From Ophiodon elongatus (Eukaryota > Chordata > Actinopteri > Perciformes > Hexagrammidae): 64,000 bases of DNA. The notes beneath the pieces were generated by a model. It had not been told where the DNA came from. It made no database searches and saw only the letters and a list, made by a program, of their open reading frames with translations. The position numbers and the translations under genes are program-made. The stretch's first letter is position 1; the number at the start of each line of letters is the position of its first letter. Shown piece after piece: positions 13,238 through 23,680 of this stretch. The stretch covers positions 1,579,501 to 1,643,500 of the forward strand of contig JACSYO010000527.1 in NCBI GenBank assembly GCA_016806645.1. The letters are read 5' to 3'.

Positions 13238-14562
13238 CAGTGCTCTCGGTCAATCCAAAATGTTAATAAACCTCAAACCTGAATATTTAAGAAAGTAAAA
13301 GTGAGGTTTTGACTTTCTTAGGAGAATATCTATGTGCGCAATTATTGGGCAACTATTAGTGTGCACAATTATTATGCAACTGAAAAAACGAAAATATTCC
13401 CATTTCACTTGTTTATTTTCATCTGTTAAAGTGAGAATAATAAACAAACAACTCAACATTTACAAATAAACATTTCTGACATAAAAAAAAGAAAAAAGAA
13501 ATCAGTGACCAACATAGCCACCCTTCTTTTCAATAACAGTAATACGCTTTCCATTCATGGATTCTGTCAGTTTCTTGATCTGTTGACGATCAAAGACCAC
13601 AGCCTCCCAGACTCTGTTCAGAGAGGTGGACTGTTTTCCTTCACCGTAAATCTCCCGTTTAAGAAAGGCCCACAAGTTCTCCACAGGGTTTAGGTCAGAT
13701 GAGGAAGGGGGCCACGTCATTATTCTTTCATCTTCAAGGCCTTTACCGGCTCTCCACACGGTGGAGTACTTCGATGCATGCGATGGAGCATTGTCCTGCA
13801 TAAAAATCATGGTCTTCTTGAAAGATGCAGACTTTTTCCTGAACCAAGTGAAAGAAAGTGTCTTCTAAAAACTGGCAGTAGGTTTGGGAGTTACTGATCC
13901 GGCCACGGGCCCATCCATCTGGTCCGTCAAGCGTCACTCTCATCTCATCAGTCTTCAGATATTTCTTGGCCCAGTTTTGACGTTTCAATTTATGTGTCTT
14001 GTTCAGTGGTGATCGGGTTTCAGCCTTCCTTACCGCGGCCATGTCTCTGAGCACTGAGCACCTCGTACTTCTGGGCCCTCCAGGTAGGTTGCAGTTCTGT
14101 AATATGACAGCACTGGAGGATAATGGGTTCCTGGTAGCTTCACGTTGGGTTCTCAAATCTTTAGCAGTTCATTTGCGTCTTTTTTTCTTCTTTCTTTTTT
14201 TCTTGCGAACCTGTTGACTATTTGCAACAAAACGTTTGATGGTTCTGTGATCACGCCCCATTATCTTAGAAATTTCAAGAGTGCTGCATCCCTCTGAAAG
14301 ACTTTTTAAAGATTTTGACTTTTCAGAGTCAGTTAAATCTCTTTTTTGGCCCGTTTTGCCTGAGGAAAAGAAGCTGCCTTACACCTTGATATAGGGTGTT
14401 GATCTCCTTAGGCTACACCCTCCCTCATTATATGAATACACATCCCCTGATATGCTTAAATCCAATAGGCATTCAAGTTTATACAGCTTGGAGTTGGAAA
14501 ATATGCATAAAAATTATGATATGGTCAAAATACTCACTTGCCTAATAATTGTGCACACAGTG
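13238..14562 (-). mobile_element. decayed Tc1/mariner-superfamily transposon
   Basis: The element is bounded by TA dinucleotides (13,236–13,237 and 14,563–14,564), as expected for the TA target site. The ends carry the related words GTGCGCAATTATTGGGCAAC (left) and GTGCACAATTATTAGGCAAG (right, minus strand), typical of a common fish Tc1-type family. It is about 1.3 kb long, shorter than the 1.6–1.7 kb expected for a complete copy. The internal transposase reading frame is broken. Confidence 0.88.
13502..14345 (-). pseudogene. Tc1-type transposase pseudogene (deleted and frameshifted)
   Basis: On the minus strand the remnant reads, in order, an N-terminal helix-turn-helix region (EISKIMGRDHRTIKRF), an in-frame stop after a Lys/Arg-rich stretch, the segment NKTHKLKRQNWAKKYLKTDE, the segment VTLDGPDGWARG, then IFMQDNAPSH in another frame and SSDLNPVENLWAFLKRE before the KKGGYVGH terminus. 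The second catalytic Asp (QDNAPSH) and the terminal DLNP-ENLW part are visible. Sequence around the first Asp is shortened, and the part between GPDGWARG and NSQTYCQFLED is missing. The stop, two deletions and the frameshift near 13,800 make it inactive. Confidence 0.88.
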
Positions 14563-14564
14563 TA

Positions 14565-17510
14565 GTGATACAGGTCCCAGAAATCCTTTCAAAAATATCA
14601 CACATATAGACTAATGGTGACAGGAGGGCAACATAAGAGGATTCATGGTCATCCCTATACAAGGTTGCAGGCAACCAGTGGAGACTTCAGAAAAAACCTG
14701 CTACTAGCCCCCTATAGTATCCTACACTACGTTTATTTATTGAGAGAAGTTTCAGCTCTTTTCCAAAGTGATTCATGCCTAGAAGCCCAGTACAGTACAA
14801 CCACAGTCTGATCTGTTCTGTGAGCTGCCACTGAACAGCTCAGTGGGGGATTAAGTTCGACTCCTATGATTTCTGCGATACGTAAAACCAGGAAAGAATC
14901 ATAGAATTTGATGATAAAAATGGAATCGGCTGTAAAACATGGAGTATTGTGGAATGCCAAAATGATAGGATTCATGAAAATCAGGGTTTTCCCTATTATC
15001 ATAAGCGGTTTTTCACAGCACCTAAGCTGAATGAACAGTTTTCTGTGTTTTTTTTTTTCTCTGTATGGTGTTTCACAGAGGGAGAGCTTCAGCTCCTCCA
15101 AACACATACACACACACAGTCACGTTGAAAAGGCCCTCGGAGATGGCTAGCGTAGTTCAAAGACTGTAGCATTGATCTTCCACTCGCAATTTTTATTTAT
15201 ATATTTTTGGGAGCTTCCCAACAAAAGCCCCAGATCAGAGGCAAATTGGTGTTGGCTCAGCGTTAGCTGTTCAAAGACGCATGTCGAGGGGCCTGCCAAC
15301 CACCTAGCAGGCTAAATATCTGACCTGTCGGGGATCGAGAGCCAATGAAAGAGCAAGACACATGTAGAGGTGAAACTTGGTGCTGGAGTTCCCAGTTAGC
15401 ATCCAAAAAACTTAATAATTTGACACAAACAACTGAATTTAGAGAACTTTATTTTACAAAAGGATAGAATGTTTTGTTTTACAACTGCCTTGAATCACTT
15501 TATTGCATAAAAAAAAATGACATGTTGAGTTGCATCAATTCATTCATATTGATTAAAAGATGTGAGATCAATCCGGGATTGAAAGCATTTTGATTTTCTC
15601 CGACACTCGCAACATGTCGACGACTCATAGCTAACAGCGCTAACCATTCAAACTACGGCGCAGGTGCTGACAGAGTTAACAGTGTTAACGTGAGGGGGAA
15701 CCAGAGAATCCCTTACTAAGTAATTTGTTGTGCTACTAGATGTACTCTACAAACGTCAACAGCTCTATAGTAAAAAAAGATGGTTAGATGGAAAATCTTG
15801 GAAAAGGGAAGCACAGGCACATCATTGACAATAATCACTGTTGGTGTAATATAACAAGAGTTGAATGGAGGATAATGGACAGTCTTGGTTATCCTACGAA
15901 CAGCAGCTGTGAGGGACAAAGACCAAAAACCACAATGGAAAACACAGAATCCTTAATAACCATAATGACTGTCCCTGTTCTGGACAGCAGCTTATGCATC
16001 AATTTGGGAAGCGGCTGGCAGACTGACCAGAGCCACACAAACAGCTTTGCCTGTGTGAGGCTTAAATGATGGTGACATCACAGCTGCCAGGATTAGCTGT
16101 TCCACCGCCTCCGAGGCCAAGCAAGTTAAATTTAGATGTGGTTTGAGCATCGCTTTCAGTTTAACCAATGCCTTCAAGGGTATGGAACTGTTTTTAAGTT
16201 AAGATTTTGTATATCTTTGTTGTATTCCATAACCATGTCGCATTATTTTTTACTTGTGCCTGTTCTTAATTATTGATGTGTTTATTGTATAAGCAATTAA
16301 CCAAAAGCGCGATCTTTCTCTTGCCTTTTAACCAAAGTGCTATTGTTGTCTAAAGGTTGAGATTTGCTGACCCCTAACCCTGAAGCCATTCTCAGCTAAC
16401 ATTGGGCGAAGGCACCGTGGACCAGACGCCAGACTATCGCAGGGCTGACGTAATTTAGAAGTAATCAATTAACCTAAGCACGTCACGGGGAGAACACGCA
16501 AACTCCACACAGAAGGGCCATCCAGCCCGCAAATCAAATTCAGCCCTCTTGAATTTAAGCTAATCTGAACTATTATATTCATAATTGCTCGCAAATTTAG
16601 ACAATTGACAGAAAGCAATTGAACATTTACTGACAAATGCCAGATACATCCACCAGACCATCCAGGGCCATGGTATTGTTTCTACAATAAAAAGAACAAT
16701 ACAGAACTATATATCGGAGCATGTCTAGAGTAATAAAAGCCAGATGACATCAATAGATTCACATGCTGATATAATGTATCCCTCCACCACTTATTAGCAT
16801 GAGAATAACATCAGAATGTAATTTACACAGAATAAGGGTTATGGATTTTAGCCAACATTTCTTACAATTTCTGTAATTTAGGCTACAATAAAAATATTTT
16901 TCTTTAATGATTCACTTTAAAGATTGAGGATTGTGTTTTATTTATTTATTTTAAATAGCAAAGAGTAAGTTTAATTGATAAGCATTGCATGGTTCTAGGG
17001 TGTTCCTTAATTATTTGGGGTACATGTCATATCCTCTACTTCCAGATGGGGCTGTGTATTGTTACAAAATATTACATATTGGTACCTGAACGAAATTGCC
17101 TATTTCATGAAATCCATTTTAACAAAAGGAGAATTACATTACGATACAAATCTTCAGTTACATTTTTCAGCTACTTTGCTATTTTCCACAGTTTGATAAA
17201 TATATCAATATATAAACGTTGTAGCACGTTTTACCTTGGCATTTTTTCAACTCAAAGCAGTTGTACAACGTAAGAAAATAAACCTCAAGACTTGTTGTTT
17301 GTTAACGTAGTAAAAAAAATTAAAAAACGTATAAAAAACTGGTCTACCTCCAGATCCACTGACGCCCCAAAAAAAAAATATTAGAGCACAAAGGAATGAA
17401 ATGAAAAAGCAACAATAAATCAGTACAAGTAGTCTTCAGTGCAAACAAACTGTTGTAAGTCAGTCTTATACTTACAGTTTCATACTTTAAGGCCTTTAGA
17501 GGCTTCACTC
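14565..17510. other. non-coding flank, no gene recognised
   Basis: No exon could be supported. The composition is mixed, with a short CA repeat at 15,103–15,118. A non-repetitive block lies at 15,780–16,180. The part 16,560–17,340 is strongly AT-rich. Confidence 0.5.
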
Positions 17511-17511
17511 A

Positions 17512-17815
17512 GCAACATGTCTGCTCCCGGCTGACGGTGTCCCCGGCAGTAGAACATGAACACTGAGGGTGTGGATGCTGCTTGCACACAGGGACACCTG
17601 GTTGCCAAGTCTGAAAGCATCGGCAGAGTGTCCGTCGTGTTCCCGAGCCAGGTCACTGGAGTCCCAGGCGTTCAGGTAGACGGTAGACCTCTGTAGAGCC
17701 GTATCTCTTCCTGAACCTTCTCTGAAGCGCTGACGATATCCTCTGTTCTTTCTTCAGTTATCACGTCCTCCTCGGAAAATATCTCCCCAAGGGCCGAGAG
17801 CTTTGGGCCGCTTCT
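17512..17815 (-). pseudogene. hAT-superfamily transposase relic (C-terminal dimerisation region)
   Basis: Minus-strand translation from 17,815 gives SGPKLSALGEIFSEED, then EKVQEEIRLYRGLPST and a stop. The same frame continues VTWLGNTTDTLPMLSDLATR, then CVQAASTPS. After a +1/-2 shift it reads FSTAGDTVSREQTCC. The order L-P-M-L-S-x-L-A, C-V-Q-A-(A/S)-S-T-P-S and F-S-T-A-G-D-T-V is the C-terminal hAT (ZBED1-like) dimerisation domain. The in-frame stop, the frameshift and the loss of the E-R pair after TPS show decay. Confidence 0.75.
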
Positions 17816-17944
17816 GCGAGCAAAAAGAGAACAAAGAAAGAGAAGACAAATAATACGATACTAGACCATCAGGGTCGACTCGCACAAGAAAAGTTTTCTC
17901 TGGAAAATGAAACGGGAGAAAAAAAAAAAACAGGTTGTCTTTAT

Positions 17945-18055
17945 AAGTTTTACCAGTGTTGCTCCTGCAGTTGTACTGTCTTCAGCAGATGAGTCGTCAT
18001 CTGGTTCACCAGCTGTCTCTTCAAGGACCTGTTCCTTCTGCTCTCGCAATGCAAC
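17945..18055 (-). pseudogene. probable upstream fragment of the same hAT relic
   Basis: The minus strand reads LREQKEQVLEETAGEP followed by DDDSSAEDSTTAGATLVKLI. This acidic, Ser-rich stretch resembles the linker before the dimerisation domain in ZBED1-like transposases. It lies about 130 bp upstream of the recognisable part, separated by a spliced-looking or deleted A/T-rich segment. Confidence 0.35.
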
Positions 18056-18591
18056 TTTATTCTGTTTTCAATAGATTATGAGGGTCAAATATACATAGAT
18101 ATACAATGGAAGAGGAGCAAAACATTAGCAATAACAATAAGCATCTGTTGTAAGGTCCATCGCCTCCTCCTCTCGTCTGGTCCTGGAAATCAAACCTTTT
18201 TTTCTTCATGTGCCACTGAGCTACTTTTAAAGAAACGTACGCTTTACCCAGTTCTCTTCATACATCCATGTGTAGTCCGACACAGATCTTGGGCTACATT
18301 TTTTGGGACCAAATCAGAAGGACGAAACACTTTTCAATGACTATTTTTGTGCTAAATAAATGACAGGCCGACCAGATTTGGCCCAATAAAAAATTTGGAG
18401 GTCTTGTGCTTCGTGGTAAACTCTTACACAGAAAGAAATGATTGCCAGTAAACAGAATCTAGGCAGCAGTCATGTTTCTTATAACAGTTATTTGACAAAG
18501 TGTAGTTGTAGTATTTGAATGTGAAGGCCATTCAAGTCTGTCTGCATTTCTTTTCTTTTTCTTTTGCATTTCTTTTTCATGGGTTGCTAAC

Positions 18592-18893
18592 GGTAAATGG
18601 TAAATGGACTGTACTTGTATAGCGCCTTTCTAGTCTTCCGACCACTCGAAGCGTTTTAACACAACATGTCTGTCACACCTTCATCCACTGATGGCTACCA
18701 TGCGAGGTGCTACCTGCCCATCAGCACTGTCTAACATTCATACGCATTCACACACCGTAGGCACAGACTACAGGAGCAATTTGGGGTTAAGTGTCTTACC
18801 CAAGGACACATCGTAACGGACTAGCGGAGATGGGGAGCCAACCGCCGATCCTCTGACTGAAGGACGACCCGCTTTACCACTGAGCCCCAGTGT
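18592..18893 (+). repeat. fish interspersed repeat (TAAATGGACTGTACTTGTATAG family)
   Basis: The sequence starts GGTAAATGGTAAATGGACTG, contains TATAGCGCCTTTCTAGTCTT, then CATTCACACACCGTAGGC, GGAGCAATTTGGGGTTAAG, CTTACCCAAGGACACATCG and GGACGACCCGCTTTACCACT. I know this word order from many percomorph genomes as a short dispersed non-autonomous repeat. I cannot assign its superfamily with confidence. Confidence 0.8.
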
Positions 18894-19304
18894 CATTAAT
18901 TATATGCATTTTATGCCAATATCGAGAAATCCTTTTTTTTTAAGTTTCCCTGCAATTTCTCCTTGTATTTCTTTTGAAGGTAATGCAAGATTTACGTCCA
19001 GTGCCAAGGAAAGAGTAAACAGCGTGGGCGTTTTATGTAGTGAGGTTTAATGTAAGGGTGTGAAGGTTAGCCATGCAGCATGTGTGACTTTCACGCCTGA
19101 GGCAAGAGGTCATGTCCTACCACTGACCTAAAGTTGACCTTTTGTTAATTGCACCACAACATCTTTCCATAACCATAACCACTTGTTTTAACACAGAATA
19201 CCTTAAAGACGTTTGACACTCTTGGAATACACTTGTTTGCTTTCTTGCCAAGAGTTAGATGAAAAGATCAATAAAGAACTGTCATATTTAACCATTAGAT
19301 ATGA

Positions 19305-19395
19305 AGCGGGAGCCGAGAGATGGTTAGCTTAGCTTAGCTTAGCATAAAGACTTGAAACGTGGGGAAACTACTAGCCAGGCTCTATTCAGAGAGCT
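19305..19395 (+). repeat. fish interspersed repeat fragment (AGCTTAGCTTAGCATAAAGA family)
   Basis: The words AGCTTAGCTTAGCTTAGCAT, AAAGACTTGAAACGTGGGG and ACTAGCCAGGCTCTATTCA match a short dispersed repeat common in teleosts. Only a fragment is present. Confidence 0.6.
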
Positions 19396-20758
19396 GCAGG
19401 TCAGGGACCGACCAAGGTCACGGTTAAAAGAGACCCACATTGCATCACATGCTGTATTTGCCATATATATTGTGAACATATGATTTGTTTAAAAATGTTG
19501 TCCAACATCAATGTTCTGTCTGGTGATGGAGTTGGTGTTGGCTGTTGTATCGGTTTTGTGGGCTGGTCTGAGTCATTGTTTATTCCCAGTCTGCCCCCTG
19601 TGGGGTCACGAGGTAAAAAGTCCCTCGGGTAACAAATTCATTTTTGAATGAATTTCTTTTCTAATTTTACACAGATGGAAAGCACACAACCCAAATTTGA
19701 ATTTCTTGAGACGCTGACAGTGATGATGGGATATTTTGAAACATCTGTCGGCTTTTCCTTTTCTAATCTAAATTTTTTTCCTCTCTGTTTATGAGAAAGT
19801 GACATTTGGAGGCAAAACCCATCGTGATATAATTTTGAGACATCTGTTGGTATTCGTCTTTTGATTTTCTCTCCGTCTCTCTCTCCCACTCACATCTGAA
19901 TACAGAGCACAGCATGGCAATCCGTTAATTACACAGCTCCCAAAGTTCAATATTTCTTAGGCCATAACTACAAAGAAAAGAATGAAATGTATAAATAATG
20001 AATTTGGCATTCTCTGTGATTAAAGCTGAATATCAAACCAATCAGACAGTCGTTGCGGCAGCTATCTGATTATCATTCTCATACTTTTTTCCCGGCTGGA
20101 GCGATGCTCCGTTTCCTCAGCTTTCATGCATAAAACTCCAGGGAAAATAGAAGTGGAAAAAAATGGAAAAAAAAAAAAGGCATGAAATATTTGCTATTCA
20201 TGAGTTCATTTTATTCAGATTTCCCTCTGTGTGATAGTTCATATCGCGGCTTAATATGGTTTCATGGAGACGGGCGTCTCGAGTGAGGCTGCGTGGAGCA
20301 GGTTTTTGTCTGTGAGAGACAAAGAGATGACTTTGAACTGTTTGCACGGAAAGTGCAAAAAACACGAAACTCTTTCACATTGGCTGTGACTCACGAGGTC
20401 ACGCACGAGGTCACGCACACAACGAGGGGCGTCGGATGTGGGCCGGCATCACTTGACTTAGATGAAAAATAGATAGCGGCTCAATCTAAAACACTTTCTG
20501 TTTGCACTCCGGCACCGCATTGCCCCTGTCCTCCCACGGCACATGCCTGTCTTTGCTTGGAACAAAAAAAAAAATAATAATTTCAATTCAATCAATATAA
20601 CTTCAGGCGATCCCTTTTTTTTTTTCACCGATTTCCTCGTTCTCATCGCCTCTCTCTGTCCTGCCATCTTTTTTTTCTTCCTCTCTACTTCTCTCCCACA
20701 TCATCCACAGCAAATCCATCCAGCCATCATTCCCTCCACTCTTGTCCAACTCCCTTTG

Positions 20759-20761
<3 letters not shown>
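19396..20761. other. non-coding flank, no gene recognised
   Basis: No coding exon was supported. The part 20,040–20,470 is non-repetitive with CACGAGGTCACGCA repeated twice (20,391–20,420). Confidence 0.5.

Positions 20762-20805
<44 letters not shown>
20762..20805. repeat. (CT)n microsatellite
   Basis: A perfect 44-bp CT repeat followed by GTGACTCAG. Confidence 0.97.
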
Positions 20806-20808
<3 letters not shown>

Positions 20809-21789
20809 ACTCAGAAAGTATTCAGACTCCTGACTTGAACACAGCAAACTCTCCCACTGAATACAGATCACATAGACAGGGGGGCGGGGGGGCGGACTGG
20901 CCACCGGGAAGTTCGAGAAGACTCCTGAACATTCAAGGCTGTACCGGCCGATGGTCACAGAGTTCATGTTTTTCAATTTCCAATATCAGTAGTTACTGTA
21001 TGGTCCTCGGGCCATGGTGGGCACTCGCATTAAAAGGCCGGGTCCCCATAGCCGCAGACAGCACGGAGCATAAAGCTGCCTGTCAGACTGGGCCAATTTA
21101 AAATTCTCAATATAGTTATCTGCAGGGATGGCATCCAAACCTTGAAGTTGCCATCGCAGCGGCTCCCCTCGACAAAAAAGTCGATTCAATTTTGGATTAC
21201 TGCAGAAAATAAGCTCTGTGGCCACAAGAGTTTATGAAACTTACACGTTTTCTTCAGCGAACTAAAATCTTTGCAAATGAAAAAAAATACTTTTAGGATT
21301 CTTTTCGGCGTGAGGAAAAAGCCAACGTTAATAATTAATTAATTAATCGCATGAGCGCTGGTACCCACAACGAGGCTTTAAAGGCGGAGTAGTCGTCGCC
21401 ATGGAAGTTTTGTAGTCTCATTTAGCCGCTTCACGCGGCGCCGCTCTGTCATTGCAACCCACGTCGTGGTCGAACGGTGCAGTAACAATCTTTTCATCGT
21501 GATTTAAGCACTCTGCTGCCCCCTTGCGTCCACATATACAAAGTGCACCCCCTGATTTTACCGTCGCAACGTTGCTGTAGTAGTTAGCGGGTTAAGGGAA
21601 CTGGAAGTGCAAAAATGCTGACTCATTTCCTTGTTTTAGGTTTTCCTGCAGCACTCCATGACGGGTCGTAGCGGTCCCTTCCCAATTTGGACCAAATTTC
21701 TGTTATTGTTAAAATTTCTTCGGCTCAGTCGTTCACCGTGATCGTGACGGACTGTGACGAGTGATCCAGCTCGCTCGGGCCGTTATTGT

Positions 21790-22315
21790 TTGGATTCAGT
21801 GCGGTGGTGAGATGCTTATTCTGTACAAACGGAGGCAGGTGGCAGCAACAATATCCTAAAAGGTCTTGAAGGTCTTAACAATCATCATTTTATAGCACAA
21901 AATCCATATTAGCGTTAAAATTACTCCGGACACTCAGATAAAAGGCCTCTCAAAGTCTCATCTGTGTTATTAATACACTCACCGTGATTACAAAACCCTT
22001 AGTTTTACTCATATCTGATTGAGATTTGCACTTGTCGCACCCGTCTCTCTTACTACCCTGTGAAAATAAAATATATTTTCTAGAAAACCCTGCTGAGGAG
22101 GTTTATTTTTTTAATTTTCTTTCCAGTGGTGGTGTTGCACGCCATCAGGATGCGTGTTGCTGTTTACGTGTCATCAGAAACTACGCAGCTTCCACTCGGC
22201 TCAGGAAACAACAGGGCAACCGTCTGTCTCAGAAATCCACTTGACATTGAGCTTCACGTCCTCTCGTCCGTCGGCCGAACCCATTAATGTGGCTATTTGT
22301 TTAGAGGCTGATGAG
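21790..22315. repeat. local duplication, copy 1
   Basis: Shared words with copy 2 occur in the same order: GGTGAGATGCTTATTCTG, AGGTCTTGAAGGTCTT, CGCACCCGTCTCTCTTAC, TACCCTGTGAAAAT, GAAAACCCTGCTGAGGAGG, ACGTGTCATCAGAAACTACG, CAGCTTCCACTCGGCTCA, GTCTCAGAAATCCACTTGAC and GGCCGAACCCATTAATGTGG. The 3' part is open in one frame and is preceded by the acceptor-like tract TTTTCTTTCCAG. Confidence 0.85.
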
Positions 22316-23244
22316 GATATTCAGTCAGCAGTGGGGAGGAAACAAGCGAGGCAAATGGGAGGAAGGCCGGCTATGATCCGCTCGGTTTGAAGCAAAAACC
22401 GACGCTGAGAGAGGACGAGAAAAATGTAATCTGCTGCAAATAGAGTCCAAAGGTCTTTATTGTCAACATCCCCGATCTACGGCATCTTCTTATTAACCTC
22501 ATACCCGCGCTCAGATAATCAACTTAAATGAAGAATCACAAACAACCTGACAAACATCCTCTTCACCCAGACGGCAATATCGTGGCCTCCGTGTGTCTGA
22601 AGCCATCAGCTGAGCTGGGGACGAATCAGACCTCCACCTCCTCCTCGGAGCCGCGGCGTGTGATCTCCGCTACATCAAGGTGCAGCAGGATGTAAACAGC
22701 GAGAACGTTTTCTCAACCAGACACATCTCAGATGTTGTGTTTTCATTTCATCTCTGAGACTTGACAAGACGTGAAGCGATATTTAAGGAGGGATAACTAA
22801 ATGCCATCAAGCCGATTTCACGGCTGCTCCGTCACCATGACAACGGCAGCGTTCGTTTTACCGTAACAGAAAAAGGTAAAGTGGGGGGGGGGAGAAGAAA
22901 GAAAAAGGTCTCTGCAGGGGATTTGAGTCTTTTTCACATTACTTGGTGAAATCATCAGGCTGCAGATTAGAAAGTCGCACTGTGGCCATGGCAACGACAG
23001 GGACAACAAAGCTGAAGTGACAGACAACATGAACAACAACTGAGAATAAACCTCCGAATGACACATTAGTGAGTCCTAAGATATCACGCTACTGAAGTGA
23101 CAAAAGTTTTGATACTCAATATTCTATCCAGCAACAATGTCAAACATTACCTGGTTTTTAGCTTCTCTTTTCTTTATGGTATTATTATTTTGCCATTGTA
23201 AAATTTATATTTTTGGGCTTGGGACTGAACAAGCAACTCACCTC

Positions 23245-23680
23245 AATTGAGTGCAGTGGTGACGTGCTTATACTGCACCAACTGAGGAGGCAGACGTCAG
23301 CAAGAAGATCCTCAAGTGTCTTGAAGGTCTTCATTATTATTAGATTTTCTATATATGATACTTCATGACAGATCACCTATTTGCAGTAGTCGCACCCGTC
23401 TCTCTTACGGTTTTATCTTCTCAATTCTAGAGTGTTTTTAGGAGAAATGTCTTATTTCTTATTACCCTGTGAAAATTAAATATATTTTCTGGAAAACCCT
23501 GCTGAGGAGGTTGATTTGTTTTCCAGTTGTGGTGTTGCTGCTTACGTGTCATCAGAAACTACGCAGCTTCCACTCGGCTCAAAAAACAACAGGTCAACCT
23601 TCTGTCTCAGAAATCCACTTGACATCCTCTCAGCCATCGGCCGAACCCATTAATGTGGTTATTTGTTTAGAGGCTGATGG
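23245..23680. repeat. local duplication, copy 2
   Basis: Colinear with copy 1 at an offset of about 1.4 kb, with indels and substitutions. The acceptor-like tract reads TTGTTTTCCAG. Within the shared open stretch a 12-nt difference keeps frame. The copy breaks off in a TATATACATACAG run at 23,681. Confidence 0.85.

Noticed and set aside
22154..22390. Open frame of the duplication copy 1 as an independent gene
   Set aside because: It begins at GTG rather than ATG and has no promoter or full model; kept only as a finding about the duplication.
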